Source: Halomonas sp. GT (lineage in GTDB: Bacteria; Pseudomonadota; Gammaproteobacteria; Pseudomonadales; Halomonadaceae). Taken from it: DNA of 64,000 nt. The DNA lies in assembly GCF_002082565.1 (NCBI RefSeq), contig NZ_CP020562.1, forward strand, positions 1,488,001-1,552,000, written 5' to 3'. Positions 39,297-47,869 of this stretch are shown here, piece after piece. How positions within the stretch are numbered: the stretch's first letter is position 1; every line of letters starts with the position of its first letter. The notes under the pieces were generated by a model. That model was not told the origin of the DNA, made no database searches, and saw nothing but the letters and a program-made list of their open reading frames with translations. The translations under genes and the position numbers were made by a program.

Positions 39297-40069
39297 ACAA
39301 TGCGCTGTTCGGCCTAATACTCGCGCTGCAGTTTCTAACCCGAATTCCGCTTCCTGTTGCCTGCCCATGGACACCTGCTACCCGTCGCTGGGCAATTCGC
39401 GCCTATCCGTTGGTAGGGTTATTAATTGGCAGCGTGCTGGCGTTAAGCGCGCTGCTATTAAGTTTCATAGCGTCACCAGCGCCAATCACTGCGTTGCTAC
39501 TGCTAAGCCTATGGGTAGCGCTTTCGGGTGGTTTACATCTCGATGGCGTAATGGACCTTGCCGATGCGTTAGGCAGTAACCAACCCCTTGAGCGGCGTTG
39601 GGAAATCATGAAGGACGCTCAGATAGGCAGTTTCGGCATCCTGGCATTGCTGTTTTTGCTGGCCTGGAAGGGCGTATTGCTTTGGGCGCTGGTGGCTTAT
39701 CAGGCGCCGCTGTGGTGGCTGGTGGCAGTGCCTGCATTAGGTCGATTTGCTGGCGTCGCACTGCTGATTTTTACTCCCTGTGCTCACTCGAAGGGGCTCG
39801 CATGGAGCTGGCAGCAGTCGCTTAGCGCCCGTGATGCTGGTTATGCCTTGTTACCGTTGGCGCTGGTTGTTGCGGTTTCACCGACATTGCTGGTCTGGGG
39901 GGTGGTCATCATCGTGTGGGTAGCAATCGCCAGAAGGGCACTGCTGCGGCTATTTAACGGCATCAATGGCGATATGGTAGGTGCCACCATTGAAGGAGGA
40001 GAGCTTTGGCTACTGGTCTTAATGTGGAGTTGGTGGCAGTTCGCCACGGTATTACCGCCTGGAATTTAG
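39293..40069 (+). CDS. cobS: cobalamin synthase (adenosylcobinamide-GDP ribazoletransferase)
   Basis: Membrane enzyme of 258 residues that joins adenosylcobinamide-GDP and alpha-ribazole (phosphate). LQFLTRIPLP at the start and the Asp-rich LDGVMDLADALGS are the family hallmarks; several hydrophobic helices follow. The ATG overlaps the cobU stop (ATGA) and GGAG lies 8 nt upstream. The 3' end overlaps the next gene by 64 nt. Confidence 0.94.
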   Translation: MNNALFGLILALQFLTRIPLPVACPWTPATRRWAIRAYPLVGLLIGSVLALSALLLSFIASPAPITALLLLSLWVALSGGLHLDGVMDLADALGSNQPLERRWEIMKDAQIGSFGILALLFLLAWKGVLLWALVAYQAPLWWLVAVPALGRFAGVALLIFTPCAHSKGLAWSWQQSLSARDAGYALLPLALVVAVSPTLLVWGVVIIVWVAIARRALLRLFNGINGDMVGATIEGGELWLLVLMWSWWQFATVLPPGI

Positions 40070-40659
40070 AGCGCCGCTACCAAGGGCAGCGCGATATTCC
40101 GCTGCTATTTCCTGATGCTGAAGCGGGGCTGCTAGCACTGCGTGACGCATTGGCAGAAGAGTGCTTTGATGCTGTTTATTCAAGCGATTTAAACCGCTGT
40201 CAGCAAACCCTTGAGTGGTCGCAGGCGGCAAAGCCGGGTGTGCCGCTGTATCTAGAACCACGATTACGGGAGCTGGATTTTGGTGACTATGAAGGCAAAG
40301 TTTACGATGAACTAAAAGACTTACCCCATTATCGCGCCTGGATTGACAGTGTGGGGGAGCTGGAAATTCCAGGCGGTGAATCGTCTGGCCAGCTACGTGA
40401 CCGTTTAAATGCTTGGCTTGAAGAGGTGGCGGCGCACGCCCGCGAACATCATTATCAAAAAGTGCTGGTTGTTACCCACGGCGGGGTAATACGCGAGTTG
40501 CGGCGTCGTTTCGAAACCATTGGCTTTTGGGAAGGCATCGTTCATCAAGCACAAGGACGGCGTTGGCAACTGACGTATCTAAAACGTGAAGATGGCAAAG
40601 GAGAGTGGCAATGCAGCTGTTCATCGGCGGTGCCTGCGCAGGTAAGCGCGATGTTGTAA
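40006..40659 (+). CDS. cobC: alpha-ribazole-5'-phosphate phosphatase-like histidine phosphatase
   Basis: Phosphoglycerate-mutase-fold phosphatase of 217 residues that would remove the phosphate from alpha-ribazole phosphate or AdoCbl phosphate. Catalytic H14 lies in VAVRHGITAWN; YSSDLNRCQQT, ELDFGDYEGK and VTHGGVIREL complete the site. The start is TTG at 40006, six bases after a perfect AAGGAGG inside cobS. GTG at 40024 would cut off the first strand. Its last 16 residues (Cys/Ser/Ala-rich) are read through the start region of the next gene and are probably not conserved. Confidence 0.88.
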   Translation: MATGLNVELVAVRHGITAWNLERRYQGQRDIPLLFPDAEAGLLALRDALAEECFDAVYSSDLNRCQQTLEWSQAAKPGVPLYLEPRLRELDFGDYEGKVYDELKDLPHYRAWIDSVGELEIPGGESSGQLRDRLNAWLEEVAAHAREHHYQKVLVVTHGGVIRELRRRFETIGFWEGIVHQAQGRRWQLTYLKREDGKGEWQCSCSSAVPAQVSAML

Positions 40660-41042
40660 AAGCACGCTTTCCCAGCGCTGTTTGGTGGCGGCTTTCTCCA
40701 GGGCAGCGTTTACACGAAGTGACCCACATCATGCAGCCTAATGTGCCGCTCGTTCTGCATGGTGTGTTTGAGTGGTTAGCAGCAGTGTTGCACTCGGATA
40801 TGAGTAGCGATGCGTCGCGCGCGCAGTGGCGGGGAGACCTGGAATGCTTGGCCACTGCCGCACAAACCCACAGTGTAACGCTAGTGGTGATTATGAATGA
40901 GTTAGGGCGGGGTATCGTTCCCATGGCCCGAGACCAGCGTCGCCTGCGCGATTTAAGCGGCTGGTTTAGCCAAGACGCTGCCGCCCAATCCGAGCAGGTC
41001 TGGCATGTACGACATGGGCTCGTGCAGGCGCTTAAACCCTAG
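40611..41042 (+). CDS. short CobU-family protein, copy 2
   Basis: A 143-residue CobU relative. The P-loop is altered to GGACAGKR (the Ser/Thr after Lys is Arg) and the segment with the GMP-carrying His is missing. VLHGVFEWL matches the CobU middle, and the signature NELGRGIVP (residues 96-104), then RRLRDLSGWFSQDAA, is well kept. This is the reverse of copy 1, which retains the P-loop and His but lost NEVGxGIVP. The ATG follows AAAGGAG; the GTG at 40605 is an alternative. It ends the cobT-led operon, just before the riboswitch. It may be a separate guanylyl-transfer partner, a regulator, or an inactive remnant. Confidence 0.7.
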   Translation: MQLFIGGACAGKRDVVKARFPSAVWWRLSPGQRLHEVTHIMQPNVPLVLHGVFEWLAAVLHSDMSSDASRAQWRGDLECLATAAQTHSVTLVVIMNELGRGIVPMARDQRRLRDLSGWFSQDAAAQSEQVWHVRHGLVQALKP

Positions 41043-41089
41043 TCGGTTAAATTGACCAGCCCCTAACAAGTTGCTAGTTTACGCGCACT

Positions 41090-41290
41090 CTCAGGTGCTG
41101 ATGGCCATTATCGCCATCAGTTAAACGGGAAGTTGGTGAACACTTACGTGAATCCAACGCTGCCCCCGCAACGGTGATCGAGATAAGAACGGCTAAAGAC
41201 GCCACTGTGCTAACGCATGGGAAGGTGGTCGTTCGGAAAGGCATGATGCTGTTATCCGCTTTTCGCTCGTCAGCCCGGAGACCGGCCTAA
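41090..41290 (+). promoter_or_regulatory. adenosylcobalamin riboswitch in the btuB leader
   Basis: The conserved core elements occur in order: AACGGGAAGTTGGTG (from 41124), AATCCAACGCTGCCCCCGCA (from 41151), GCCACTGTG (41201-41209), GCATGGGAAGG and the B12 box AGCCCGGAGACCGGCC (41272-41287). A 5' stem CTGATGGC/GCCATCAG (41098-41105, 41113-41120) closes one arm. It should lower BtuB production when adenosylcobalamin is plentiful. The region 41043-41443 holds no gene otherwise. Confidence 0.95.
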
Positions 41291-41408
41291 GAGGCATGGT
41301 TCTACAGGACCACAACATGCCGAGACGCGGAGGGCGTGCTCAGGGCGATATCGCTAGCTTAGGCTGCCGATCTCCCTATCATCCCTCTGCCCGGTCAAAA
41401 AAATACGC

Positions 41409-41426
41409 TGTGCGGGTGAGCACAGT
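41409..41426 (+). promoter_or_regulatory. hairpin just before the btuB ribosome site
   Basis: CTGTGC (41409-41414) and GCACAG (41421-41426) form a small stem a few nt before AAGGGA, the Shine-Dalgarno of btuB. It may be part of the expression platform of the riboswitch. The pairing that sequesters the ribosome site was not worked out. Confidence 0.35.
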
Positions 41427-41443
41427 GAGCAAGGGATCTCCTC

Positions 41444-43246
41444 ATGTCTTACCGTTTTCATTCCACCGCCACGCTGGCGGCGTTTGCGATGGCTGCATTG
41501 CCCATGGCCGTTCAAGCCCAATCGAGCGCACAGCCTGCTGCGAATACATTAAACCCCGTTGTTGTTACCGCCGCACTTGCGCCGCGTACTGCTAACGACA
41601 GTCTGTCCTCGGTGACTGTACTGGATGAGGCAACGCTACGGCGCCAAGATCCTGTAAGTATTACCGACCTGTTTCGCGGCCAGCCCGGGGTGGATGTTTC
41701 CACGAACGGCAGCTTTGGCAAAAACAGCAGCGTTTTTATTCGCGGCAGCGGTAGCGGCCAAAATGTCCTGTTGATTGACGGGATTCGTCTTCGTTCTGCC
41801 ACCAGTGGTGGGGCTGCTTGGCAGCATCTAGAACCGCGCATGTTTGATCGTGCTGAAATTGTGCGTGGTCCGCGTGGTAGCCTATACGGTGCTGACGCAA
41901 TTGGCGGCGTTATTCAGTTGTTTACCCCCCAAGGCGAAGAAGAGGGCCCGCAGCCGCGTGTTTCTGTCGGTGGTGGATCGTTTAATACTCAGCGCTTAAG
42001 TGCGGGTATTAGCGGTAAAGAAGGCGGCACCCGCTATAGCTTTGCAGGTAGTCACTTCACCACTGAGGGTCAGCCGGTTCGACGCGACGGAGACGATAAG
42101 GGCTATGACAACACCACGGCGTTAGCGCGGGTATCTCACACCTTTGAAAGTGGTGCAGAAGCGGGCGTGTTGGCGCTTCGTGCCCGTGGTCACAACGAAT
42201 ACGATGGCGGTGAAAACGATTTCGTTCAGCAGGTGGCGGGTGTCTACGGTGAGCTGCCGATAACCGATCACTGGCGCAGCCGCTTAACACTCAGCGAATC
42301 TCGTGATGAAAGCGATAACATCGATAACTTTGGTGACTCAGTGTTTAACACCAAGGTGAGTACTGCGCGCTGGGAAAATACCTTAACAGCGGGTGCCCAC
42401 GAGCTAATTGCAGGCGCTGAATACAGCGAAGATCGAGTCAATAGCACCACGGCGTACGATGAAACCAGCCGGAGCAACGCGGCGGTATTTGCCCAAGCTT
42501 TGCTCGATTTTGCACCGTTTACTCTGCAAGCCAGCTTGCGCTTTGATGACAATGAAGCTTACGGTGAAGAAGTTACTGGCAGCGTAGGTGTGGGCTATGA
42601 CGTAGACGGCCATCACACCTTGCGTGCCAACTACGGTACAGCCTTTAACGCACCCACATACAACCAGCTCTATTTCCCAGGCTTTGGTAATCCCGACCTG
42701 GAGTCTGAAACGTCGGATAGCATTGAGGTAGGCGTGCGCGGTCAGTACGCCCAATGGTTCTGGGATGCCGCGCTTTATCAAACCGATATCGACAATTTGA
42801 TTGCTGGTCAGGGGTTGCTGTTTAACGTACCCGAAACACGTATTCGTGGGGCTGAGCTGGCTGCTGGCGTTGAACTTGACCGTTGGACGCTAGCCGCCGC
42901 GCTGACCTACACCGACCCTGAAAACCGCCTAACAGGTAAGCGCCTGCAAAACCGCGCCTCACAAAGCCTTCGCTTAGACGTAGACCGTGAGCTTGGCGAC
43001 TGGTCGGTGGGTGGGTCCTGGATTGCCCAAAATCACCGTTACCGTGATGCACAGAATAAAGACCGTCTAAGCGGTTACGGGCTGGTTAACCTGCGTGCAG
43101 GTTGGCAGTTTGCCCCGCTGTGGAGTGCGCGACTAACGTTGGAAAACGCGTTGGATCAAGATTACATTACAACGCGCTCGTTTGATGGTGCCGACTACAT
43201 TAATGCAGGCCGCGCAGGGTTTTTAAGTGTTCACTTTGGCCAATAA
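41444..43246 (+). CDS. btuB: BtuB, TonB-dependent cobalamin receptor
   Basis: Outer-membrane receptor of 600 residues that takes up cobalamin with TonB energy. The signal peptide covers about residues 1-25, ending in AVQA. The TonB box PVVVTA follows shortly after. The plug domain carries ITDLFRGQPGVDV, NVLLIDGIRL and RAEIVRGPRGSLYGADAIGG, and the barrel has the usual NYGTAFNAPTYNQLY. The expected C-terminal aromatic residue is replaced: the chain ends HFGQ, with Phe two positions in. A cobalamin riboswitch upstream and btuFCD downstream make the substrate assignment firm. Confidence 0.95.
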   Translation: MSYRFHSTATLAAFAMAALPMAVQAQSSAQPAANTLNPVVVTAALAPRTANDSLSSVTVLDEATLRRQDPVSITDLFRGQPGVDVSTNGSFGKNSSVFIRGSGSGQNVLLIDGIRLRSATSGGAAWQHLEPRMFDRAEIVRGPRGSLYGADAIGGVIQLFTPQGEEEGPQPRVSVGGGSFNTQRLSAGISGKEGGTRYSFAGSHFTTEGQPVRRDGDDKGYDNTTALARVSHTFESGAEAGVLALRARGHNEYDGGENDFVQQVAGVYGELPITDHWRSRLTLSESRDESDNIDNFGDSVFNTKVSTARWENTLTAGAHELIAGAEYSEDRVNSTTAYDETSRSNAAVFAQALLDFAPFTLQASLRFDDNEAYGEEVTGSVGVGYDVDGHHTLRANYGTAFNAPTYNQLYFPGFGNPDLESETSDSIEVGVRGQYAQWFWDAALYQTDIDNLIAGQGLLFNVPETRIRGAELAAGVELDRWTLAAALTYTDPENRLTGKRLQNRASQSLRLDVDRELGDWSVGGSWIAQNHRYRDAQNKDRLSGYGLVNLRAGWQFAPLWSARLTLENALDQDYITTRSFDGADYINAGRAGFLSVHFGQ

Positions 43247-44201
43247 AAAAGCGAATCAGAGATTTTTTAAACAGTGCGGGGCCATTGGCCCCGCACTGTT
43301 ATTAAGTCGCTTCATACTAAGCTTATCAATGTTCAGTGGTGTGGTTTCAAACGCCGTATTGGCAGATGACCACAGCCGCTGCGCGGTGGATGATCGTGGC
43401 CGTGAAGTATGCCTATACACGTCAGCTCAACGTATTGCCACGCTCTCGCCAGGAGCGACTGAACTGACCTATGCCGCGGGTGCTGGGGATCAGGTGGTGG
43501 CTGTGGTTAGCTACAGTGATTATCCACCAGAAGCCAAAGACGTTGCGTCTGTTGGCAGCCACACGCGCATTGATTTAGAAGCCCTGGTAGGGCTAGCGCC
43601 TGATTTAGTGATCGGTTGGGTAACCGGGAACCCCGCTGAACAGCTGGAAACCCTTGAAGCCCTGGGTATGCCGGTGTTCTATATTGAGCCTAGGAATTTT
43701 GAGGGAGTGGCCAGCGCAATTGAGCGTTTGGCGAGGCTGGCAGGCACTGAAAACGCCGGTCAGGCGGTCGCTGATAATTTCAGATCAAGGATGGCCGAGC
43801 TGGCAGCTCGCTATCGTGATCGGGAGCCAGTGCGCACCTTTTATCAAGTGTGGGATGAGCCGTTAATGAGTGTCAATGACGCACATCTTATCGGCCAGGT
43901 GATCGAGATCTGCGGCGGTGAAAATGTGTTTGGCGAGCAGGCGCGCTTAGTGCCACGTATTGATGATGAGGCTGTCCTGGCGGCAAACCCTGAAGCGATT
44001 GTTGCCGGAGGCATGGGGGAAGAGAATCGCCATTGGCTGACCCACTGGGAGCAGTACTCAAACGTAACGGCGGTTGCCGATGGTAATCTCTTTTTTGTCC
44101 CGCCTTCTCTGATTCAGCGGCCTACTCCACGCTTGATGGAAGGTAGCCAAATTCTCTGCGAGAAGCTTGATATCGCCCGACAAAAACGCGAGCGCCATTA
44201 A
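43227..44201 (+). CDS. btuF: BtuF-like periplasmic cobalamin-binding protein
   Basis: Class III solute-binding protein of 324 residues that passes cobalamin to BtuCD. RIATLSPGATELTYAAGAG and VSYSDYPPEAKDVASVGS are typical BtuF segments; VGLAPDLVIGW and NLFFVPPSLIQRPTPRL also fit. The start is uncertain. GTG at 43227, overlapping btuB by 20 nt and preceded by AGGG, gives a long signal peptide ending in NAVLA at about residue 46. The next ATG (43329) leaves a signal too short to be convincing. A 15-bp hairpin lies within the signal-peptide codons. Confidence 0.88.
   Translation: MFTLANKKANQRFFKQCGAIGPALLLSRFILSLSMFSGVVSNAVLADDHSRCAVDDRGREVCLYTSAQRIATLSPGATELTYAAGAGDQVVAVVSYSDYPPEAKDVASVGSHTRIDLEALVGLAPDLVIGWVTGNPAEQLETLEALGMPVFYIEPRNFEGVASAIERLARLAGTENAGQAVADNFRSRMAELAARYRDREPVRTFYQVWDEPLMSVNDAHLIGQVIEICGGENVFGEQARLVPRIDDEAVLAANPEAIVAGGMGEENRHWLTHWEQYSNVTAVADGNLFFVPPSLIQRPTPRLMEGSQILCEKLDIARQKRERH
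43270..43300. other. 15-bp perfect inverted repeat at the btuB-btuF junction
   Basis: The two arms, 43270-43284 and 43286-43300 (AACAGTGCGGGGCCA and its complement), are separated by a single base. It looks like a terminator stem but has no T run after it on either strand. It lies inside the btuF frame if GTG 43227 is used, or in a leader if btuF starts further in. It may reduce expression of btuFCD relative to btuB. Confidence 0.85.
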
Positions 44202-45197
44202 ATGTTAGCACGATTGGGCTTCCCGCTTGGCCTGTTGCTGCTAGCGGCACTGGCTTCGCTAGTGATCGCCCTTGGCGTCGGCAGTGCGCAGCTTTCCCCA
44301 GCGCAAATTTGGCAAGTGGTTCTCGGTCATCTTGGTTATATAGGCCAGGACGAGGGCAATGCACTTGCGCGTACCATGGTGCTGGAGCTGCGCTTGCCAA
44401 GGGCGCTTTCGGCTTTTGCTGTCGGTGGTTTGTTGGCGGTAGCGGGGGCTCTGATGCAAGTGCTGTTGCGTAATCCTCTTGCAGACCCTTATGTGCTCGG
44501 GCTTTCCGGCGGTGCCTCGATTGGTGCACTTGCTGCCATGCTAGGTGGTCTTGGAGGATTGGCGATTTCAAGCTCGGCGTTTGGCGGTGCGCTTTTTTCG
44601 ACGTTCTTAGTCTTTGGCTTGGCCCATGGCAGCGGTAGTTGGACACCTTCGCGGCTACTGCTTACCGGCGTAGTGGTTGCGGCAGGCTGGGGCGCGGTGA
44701 TTACTCTGATGTTGGCATTAAGCCCTGCTGAGCGGTTGCCGGGCATGCTGTATTGGCTAATGGGCGATCTATCCTACGCGCGTGCTCCTTGGCCGCCGCT
44801 GCTGCTGTTACTGGCTACCTGCGTGGTACTGATGCCCCTTGGACGCAGCTTAAATGTGCTGGCCCGTGGCCCGCAGCAAGCTGCTGCGCTAGGCGTTGCC
44901 GTTCGGCCACTTGAGTGGTGCATCTATATTGTCGCTAGTTTGTTAACCGCCGCAGCCGTTACTACGGCGGGCAGCATTGGCTTTGTCGGCTTGGTAGTGC
45001 CACATATGCTGCGCCTGTTACTGGGTAATGATCAGCGGTTAATCTTACCGGCCTGTGCTCTGGCTGGGGGCACCTTGCTGGTGCTGGCCGATACGTTGGC
45101 GCGCACGATGATTGCTCCGGAACAACTGCCAGTGGGGGTGATTACTGCGCTATTGGGTGTGCCGACGTTTCTCTTTCTGCTTTACCGGAGCCGCTGA
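44202..45197 (+). CDS. btuC: BtuC-like permease (FecCD family)
   Basis: Inner-membrane permease of 331 residues with about ten helices, forming the cobalamin channel with BtuD. The family segments LRLPRALSAFAVGGLLAVAG, MQVLLRNPLADPYVLGLSGG, GSIGFVGLVVPHMLRLLLG and LPVGVITALLGVPTF are all present. It begins immediately after the btuF stop and shares a base with the btuD start. Confidence 0.92.
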   Translation: MLARLGFPLGLLLLAALASLVIALGVGSAQLSPAQIWQVVLGHLGYIGQDEGNALARTMVLELRLPRALSAFAVGGLLAVAGALMQVLLRNPLADPYVLGLSGGASIGALAAMLGGLGGLAISSSAFGGALFSTFLVFGLAHGSGSWTPSRLLLTGVVVAAGWGAVITLMLALSPAERLPGMLYWLMGDLSYARAPWPPLLLLLATCVVLMPLGRSLNVLARGPQQAAALGVAVRPLEWCIYIVASLLTAAAVTTAGSIGFVGLVVPHMLRLLLGNDQRLILPACALAGGTLLVLADTLARTMIAPEQLPVGVITALLGVPTFLFLLYRSR

Positions 45198-45967
45198 TGA
45201 GCCGTTTGGTTACGCAAGACCTCATCATCAACGTGCCGGAAAGAAGCGATGGCACGGCGCTGAATATAGCCATTGAACCAGGGCAGGTATGGGGCGTTCT
45301 CGGCCCTAACGGCGCAGGTAAAACGACGCTGCTGCATACCCTGGCAGGGCTCAACGCGCCGCGTTCCGGGCAAGTGATACTGGAAGGGCAGCCGCTTGAG
45401 ACGCTACGCAGGCGCCAAGTTGCGCAAATGTTGGGAGTTGTATTCCAAGAACGCTTGGATGGATTTCCCGCGACCGTGCTGGAAACCGCGCTGATTGGCC
45501 GCCACCCCTACCTATCGCCGTGGCAAATGGAGGGAGCAGACGACTATGTCCAGGCCGAGGCAGCGCTTGCACGGTTAGACGTTGCGCACCTGCGCGACCG
45601 TTTGGTGAGTACACTTTCTGGCGGCGAGCGCCAACGAGTGGCGATGGCCACGGTACTGACTCAGGCACCCAGCATCTGGCTGGCTGACGAACCCACCAAT
45701 CACCTTGACCTACATCACCAAAGCGCAGTGATGGCGCTGATGGCACAGCAGGCAGCCCAGGGCAGTGCGGTGATGATGTGCCTACACGATTTAAATCTTG
45801 CCGCCCGCTGGTGTGACCACATTTTGCTGCTTTACCCAAGTGGCGATGCCTGCTGGGGCACGCGAGATAGCATGCTGGTGCCTAGCGCATTAGAACGTCT
45901 TTATCAGCAGCGGCTGGCAGTGATTGAAGTGGAGGGCGCACCGGTATTTGTGCCGATAAAAGGATAA
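45197..45967 (+). CDS. btuD: BtuD-like ABC transporter ATPase
   Basis: ATPase of the cobalamin importer, 256 residues. Walker A GPNGAGKTT, signature LSGGERQRV, Walker B IWLADEPTNHLD and the switch His (CLHDLNLAARWCD) are complete. It starts on the last base of btuC. It ends the riboswitch-led btuBFCD unit. Confidence 0.92.
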   Translation: MSRLVTQDLIINVPERSDGTALNIAIEPGQVWGVLGPNGAGKTTLLHTLAGLNAPRSGQVILEGQPLETLRRRQVAQMLGVVFQERLDGFPATVLETALIGRHPYLSPWQMEGADDYVQAEAALARLDVAHLRDRLVSTLSGGERQRVAMATVLTQAPSIWLADEPTNHLDLHHQSAVMALMAQQAAQGSAVMMCLHDLNLAARWCDHILLLYPSGDACWGTRDSMLVPSALERLYQQRLAVIEVEGAPVFVPIKG

Positions 45968-45969
45968 TT

Positions 45970-45996
45970 CAAGCCTGGGGACTCGTTTCAGGCTTG
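45970..45996. terminator. weak hairpin between btuD and the converging ABC operon
   Basis: CAAGCCTG (45970-45977) pairs with CAGGCTTG (45989-45996). No T tract follows on either strand, but its place between convergent genes suggests a bidirectional 3' structure. Confidence 0.45.
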
Positions 45997-46025
45997 CTAT
46001 AAAGATATAGGCAAACCAACCCAAC

Positions 46026-46790
46026 CTAAACAGCATTTCGAAATCGCATGATCTGCTTGCCATCGACAGGGTCATCGATCACATGGGCATGCACACCAAA
46101 GGTCTGTTGTAGCCTGCTGGCAGTTAGCACATCACGTGGTGGGCCGCTATCGATCAGGCGGCCGCTATCCATAACGCCGATGCGGTCGCACTCCATGGCC
46201 TGGTTAAGGTCGTGTAGTGAAATAATCACCGTAATCGGCAGTTGCCTGACCATCTCAAGAATCGAAAGCTGGTGGCGAATATCCAGGTGGTTGGTAGGCT
46301 CATCCAGTAGCAGGATATTAGGATGTTGAGCTAATGCCCTGGCAATATGCACGCGCTGGCGCTCACCGCCAGAAAGGGTATGCCACAGCCTGTCTGCCAT
46401 ATGCACCATATCGACATCTATCAGCGCTTTAGCCACGATGGCATTATCTTCAACTGACCAGGCGCGTAATGCGGAAAGGAAAGGTGTGCGGCCCAGCGCG
46501 ACCACTTGGCGCACGGTAATTCTATCGGTGGTATCAGCCTGTTGCTCAACTAAGGCAATAGATTGAGCGATAGCCCGTTGTTTGAGAGCGTGTAAAGGCT
46601 GGCCATCAATCCGCACCTGGCCTTTCTTAGGTTTGTTCAAACCGGCCAGCAAACGCAGCAGGGACGTTTTTCCCGAGCCGTTGGGGCCCACCAGACCAAA
46701 GGTCTGACCGGGCTCGACGGTGAGATTGACGTCAACGACCAGTGGCGTGCCATGTACCGCCCAGGTGAGTTGTTCTGCAGATAATTGCAT
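46026..46790 (-). CDS. FecE/BtuD-type ABC importer ATPase
   Basis: ATPase of 254 residues for the second importer in this region. Walker A GPNGSGKTS, signature LSGGERQRVHIARAL, Walker B ILLLDEPTNHLD and switch-His SLHDLNQAME are intact. Its ATG shares a base with the permease stop (TAATG). The substrate cannot be told from the ATPase; candidates are a siderophore, a corrinoid or another metal chelate. It is the last gene of the - strand operon and lies inside the cobalamin locus. Confidence 0.9.
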   Translation of the reverse strand: MQLSAEQLTWAVHGTPLVVDVNLTVEPGQTFGLVGPNGSGKTSLLRLLAGLNKPKKGQVRIDGQPLHALKQRAIAQSIALVEQQADTTDRITVRQVVALGRTPFLSALRAWSVEDNAIVAKALIDVDMVHMADRLWHTLSGGERQRVHIARALAQHPNILLLDEPTNHLDIRHQLSILEMVRQLPITVIISLHDLNQAMECDRIGVMDSGRLIDSGPPRDVLTASRLQQTFGVHAHVIDDPVDGKQIMRFRNAV

Positions 46791-47854
46791 TAATGCCTCT
46801 TGCCACGGACAAGAATAAGCGCAAAAGCGGGCGCGCCGATCAGAGATGTAATCACCCCGATGGGAAGCACCTGACCAGATACTAGAGTGCGCGAAAGAAT
46901 ATCTGAACCGATTAAAAATACCGCGCCAGCAAGCGCGGTGGCGGGTACTAAACGCGTGTGTTGGCTGCCGACAATAAAGCGCATCGCATGGGGGATGACC
47001 AAGCCAACAAAGCCAATCGCGCCTACGATGGAAACCATTACCGCAGTGACCAGCGCCATCGCGATAATCAGCATGCCGCGTACCGGGCGCACTGCAATGC
47101 CCATAGACGCGGCACTATCGGCTCCGAAGGTAAACGCATCAAGGGAACGGCGGTGCCATAGGCAAACCATTAGCCCGAACAGCGCGGCAGGCACCGCTAG
47201 GCTAGCATCAGCCCAGCGCACCCCGGAGAGATTGCCCATCAGCCAAAACATAATGCCCCGTGCCTGTTCAGCACTTGCTGACTTGGTGATGATAAAAGCA
47301 GTCAGTGCATTAAACAGCTGCGAGCCAGCAATCCCCGCCAGAATAATCGCTCCTGCTGCCTGAACACCACGTCCACCACCGACACCACTATTAGCTGCAT
47401 GGGCGAGCATCACGACGATGCCAAAAGCGAGTAGAGCGCCAGCGAAGGCACCCAGCGATAACGACAGCATGCCAGCGCCTAACCCAGCAACCGCCACTGC
47501 AACGGCACCCGTAGAAGCTCCAGCAGAAATGCCCATTAAATAGGGGTCAGCCAGAGGGTTACGCAGCAGGGCCTGCAATACGACTCCCGCCAGCGCCAAG
47601 CTGGTGCCGCAACAAGCGGCAACGACGGCGCGACTGAGGCGGTAGTTCCAGATAATACCCTCGTCGATTCGGTCAACTGGGTAATCCGCGCCAAGTAGTT
47701 GATTGGCGAGCACTTTGAGTATCGTATCAACGGGAATTGGTGTCTCGCCGATGGCGGTGCCCGCGATGAGCGCGGCCACCAGTACAAGAGGCGTCACCCA
47801 AAGCCAGCGCAACCCGAAGCGCCTAGTTGTTGGCCGTGATAGCGCTATGCTCAT
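46790..47854 (-). CDS. FecCD-family ABC importer permease
   Basis: Inner-membrane permease of 354 residues. RLSRAVVAACCGTSLALAG, LQALLRNPLADPYLMGISAG, GAIGFVGLVIPHAMRF and LPIGVITSLIGAPAF are the standard family blocks. It differs enough from the BtuC copy, 2.6 kb away, that it is a separate system and not a recent duplicate. The Shine-Dalgarno is weak. It starts 15 nt after the binding-protein stop. Confidence 0.9.
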   Translation of the reverse strand: MSIALSRPTTRRFGLRWLWVTPLVLVAALIAGTAIGETPIPVDTILKVLANQLLGADYPVDRIDEGIIWNYRLSRAVVAACCGTSLALAGVVLQALLRNPLADPYLMGISAGASTGAVAVAVAGLGAGMLSLSLGAFAGALLAFGIVVMLAHAANSGVGGGRGVQAAGAIILAGIAGSQLFNALTAFIITKSASAEQARGIMFWLMGNLSGVRWADASLAVPAALFGLMVCLWHRRSLDAFTFGADSAASMGIAVRPVRGMLIIAMALVTAVMVSIVGAIGFVGLVIPHAMRFIVGSQHTRLVPATALAGAVFLIGSDILSRTLVSGQVLPIGVITSLIGAPAFALILVRGKRH

Positions 47855-47869
47855 TCGTTAAAAGCCATA

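Noticed and set aside
43270..43300. Inverted repeat considered as a btuB terminator
   Set aside because: There is no T tract on either side in the needed orientation, and it lies within the probable btuF reading frame.
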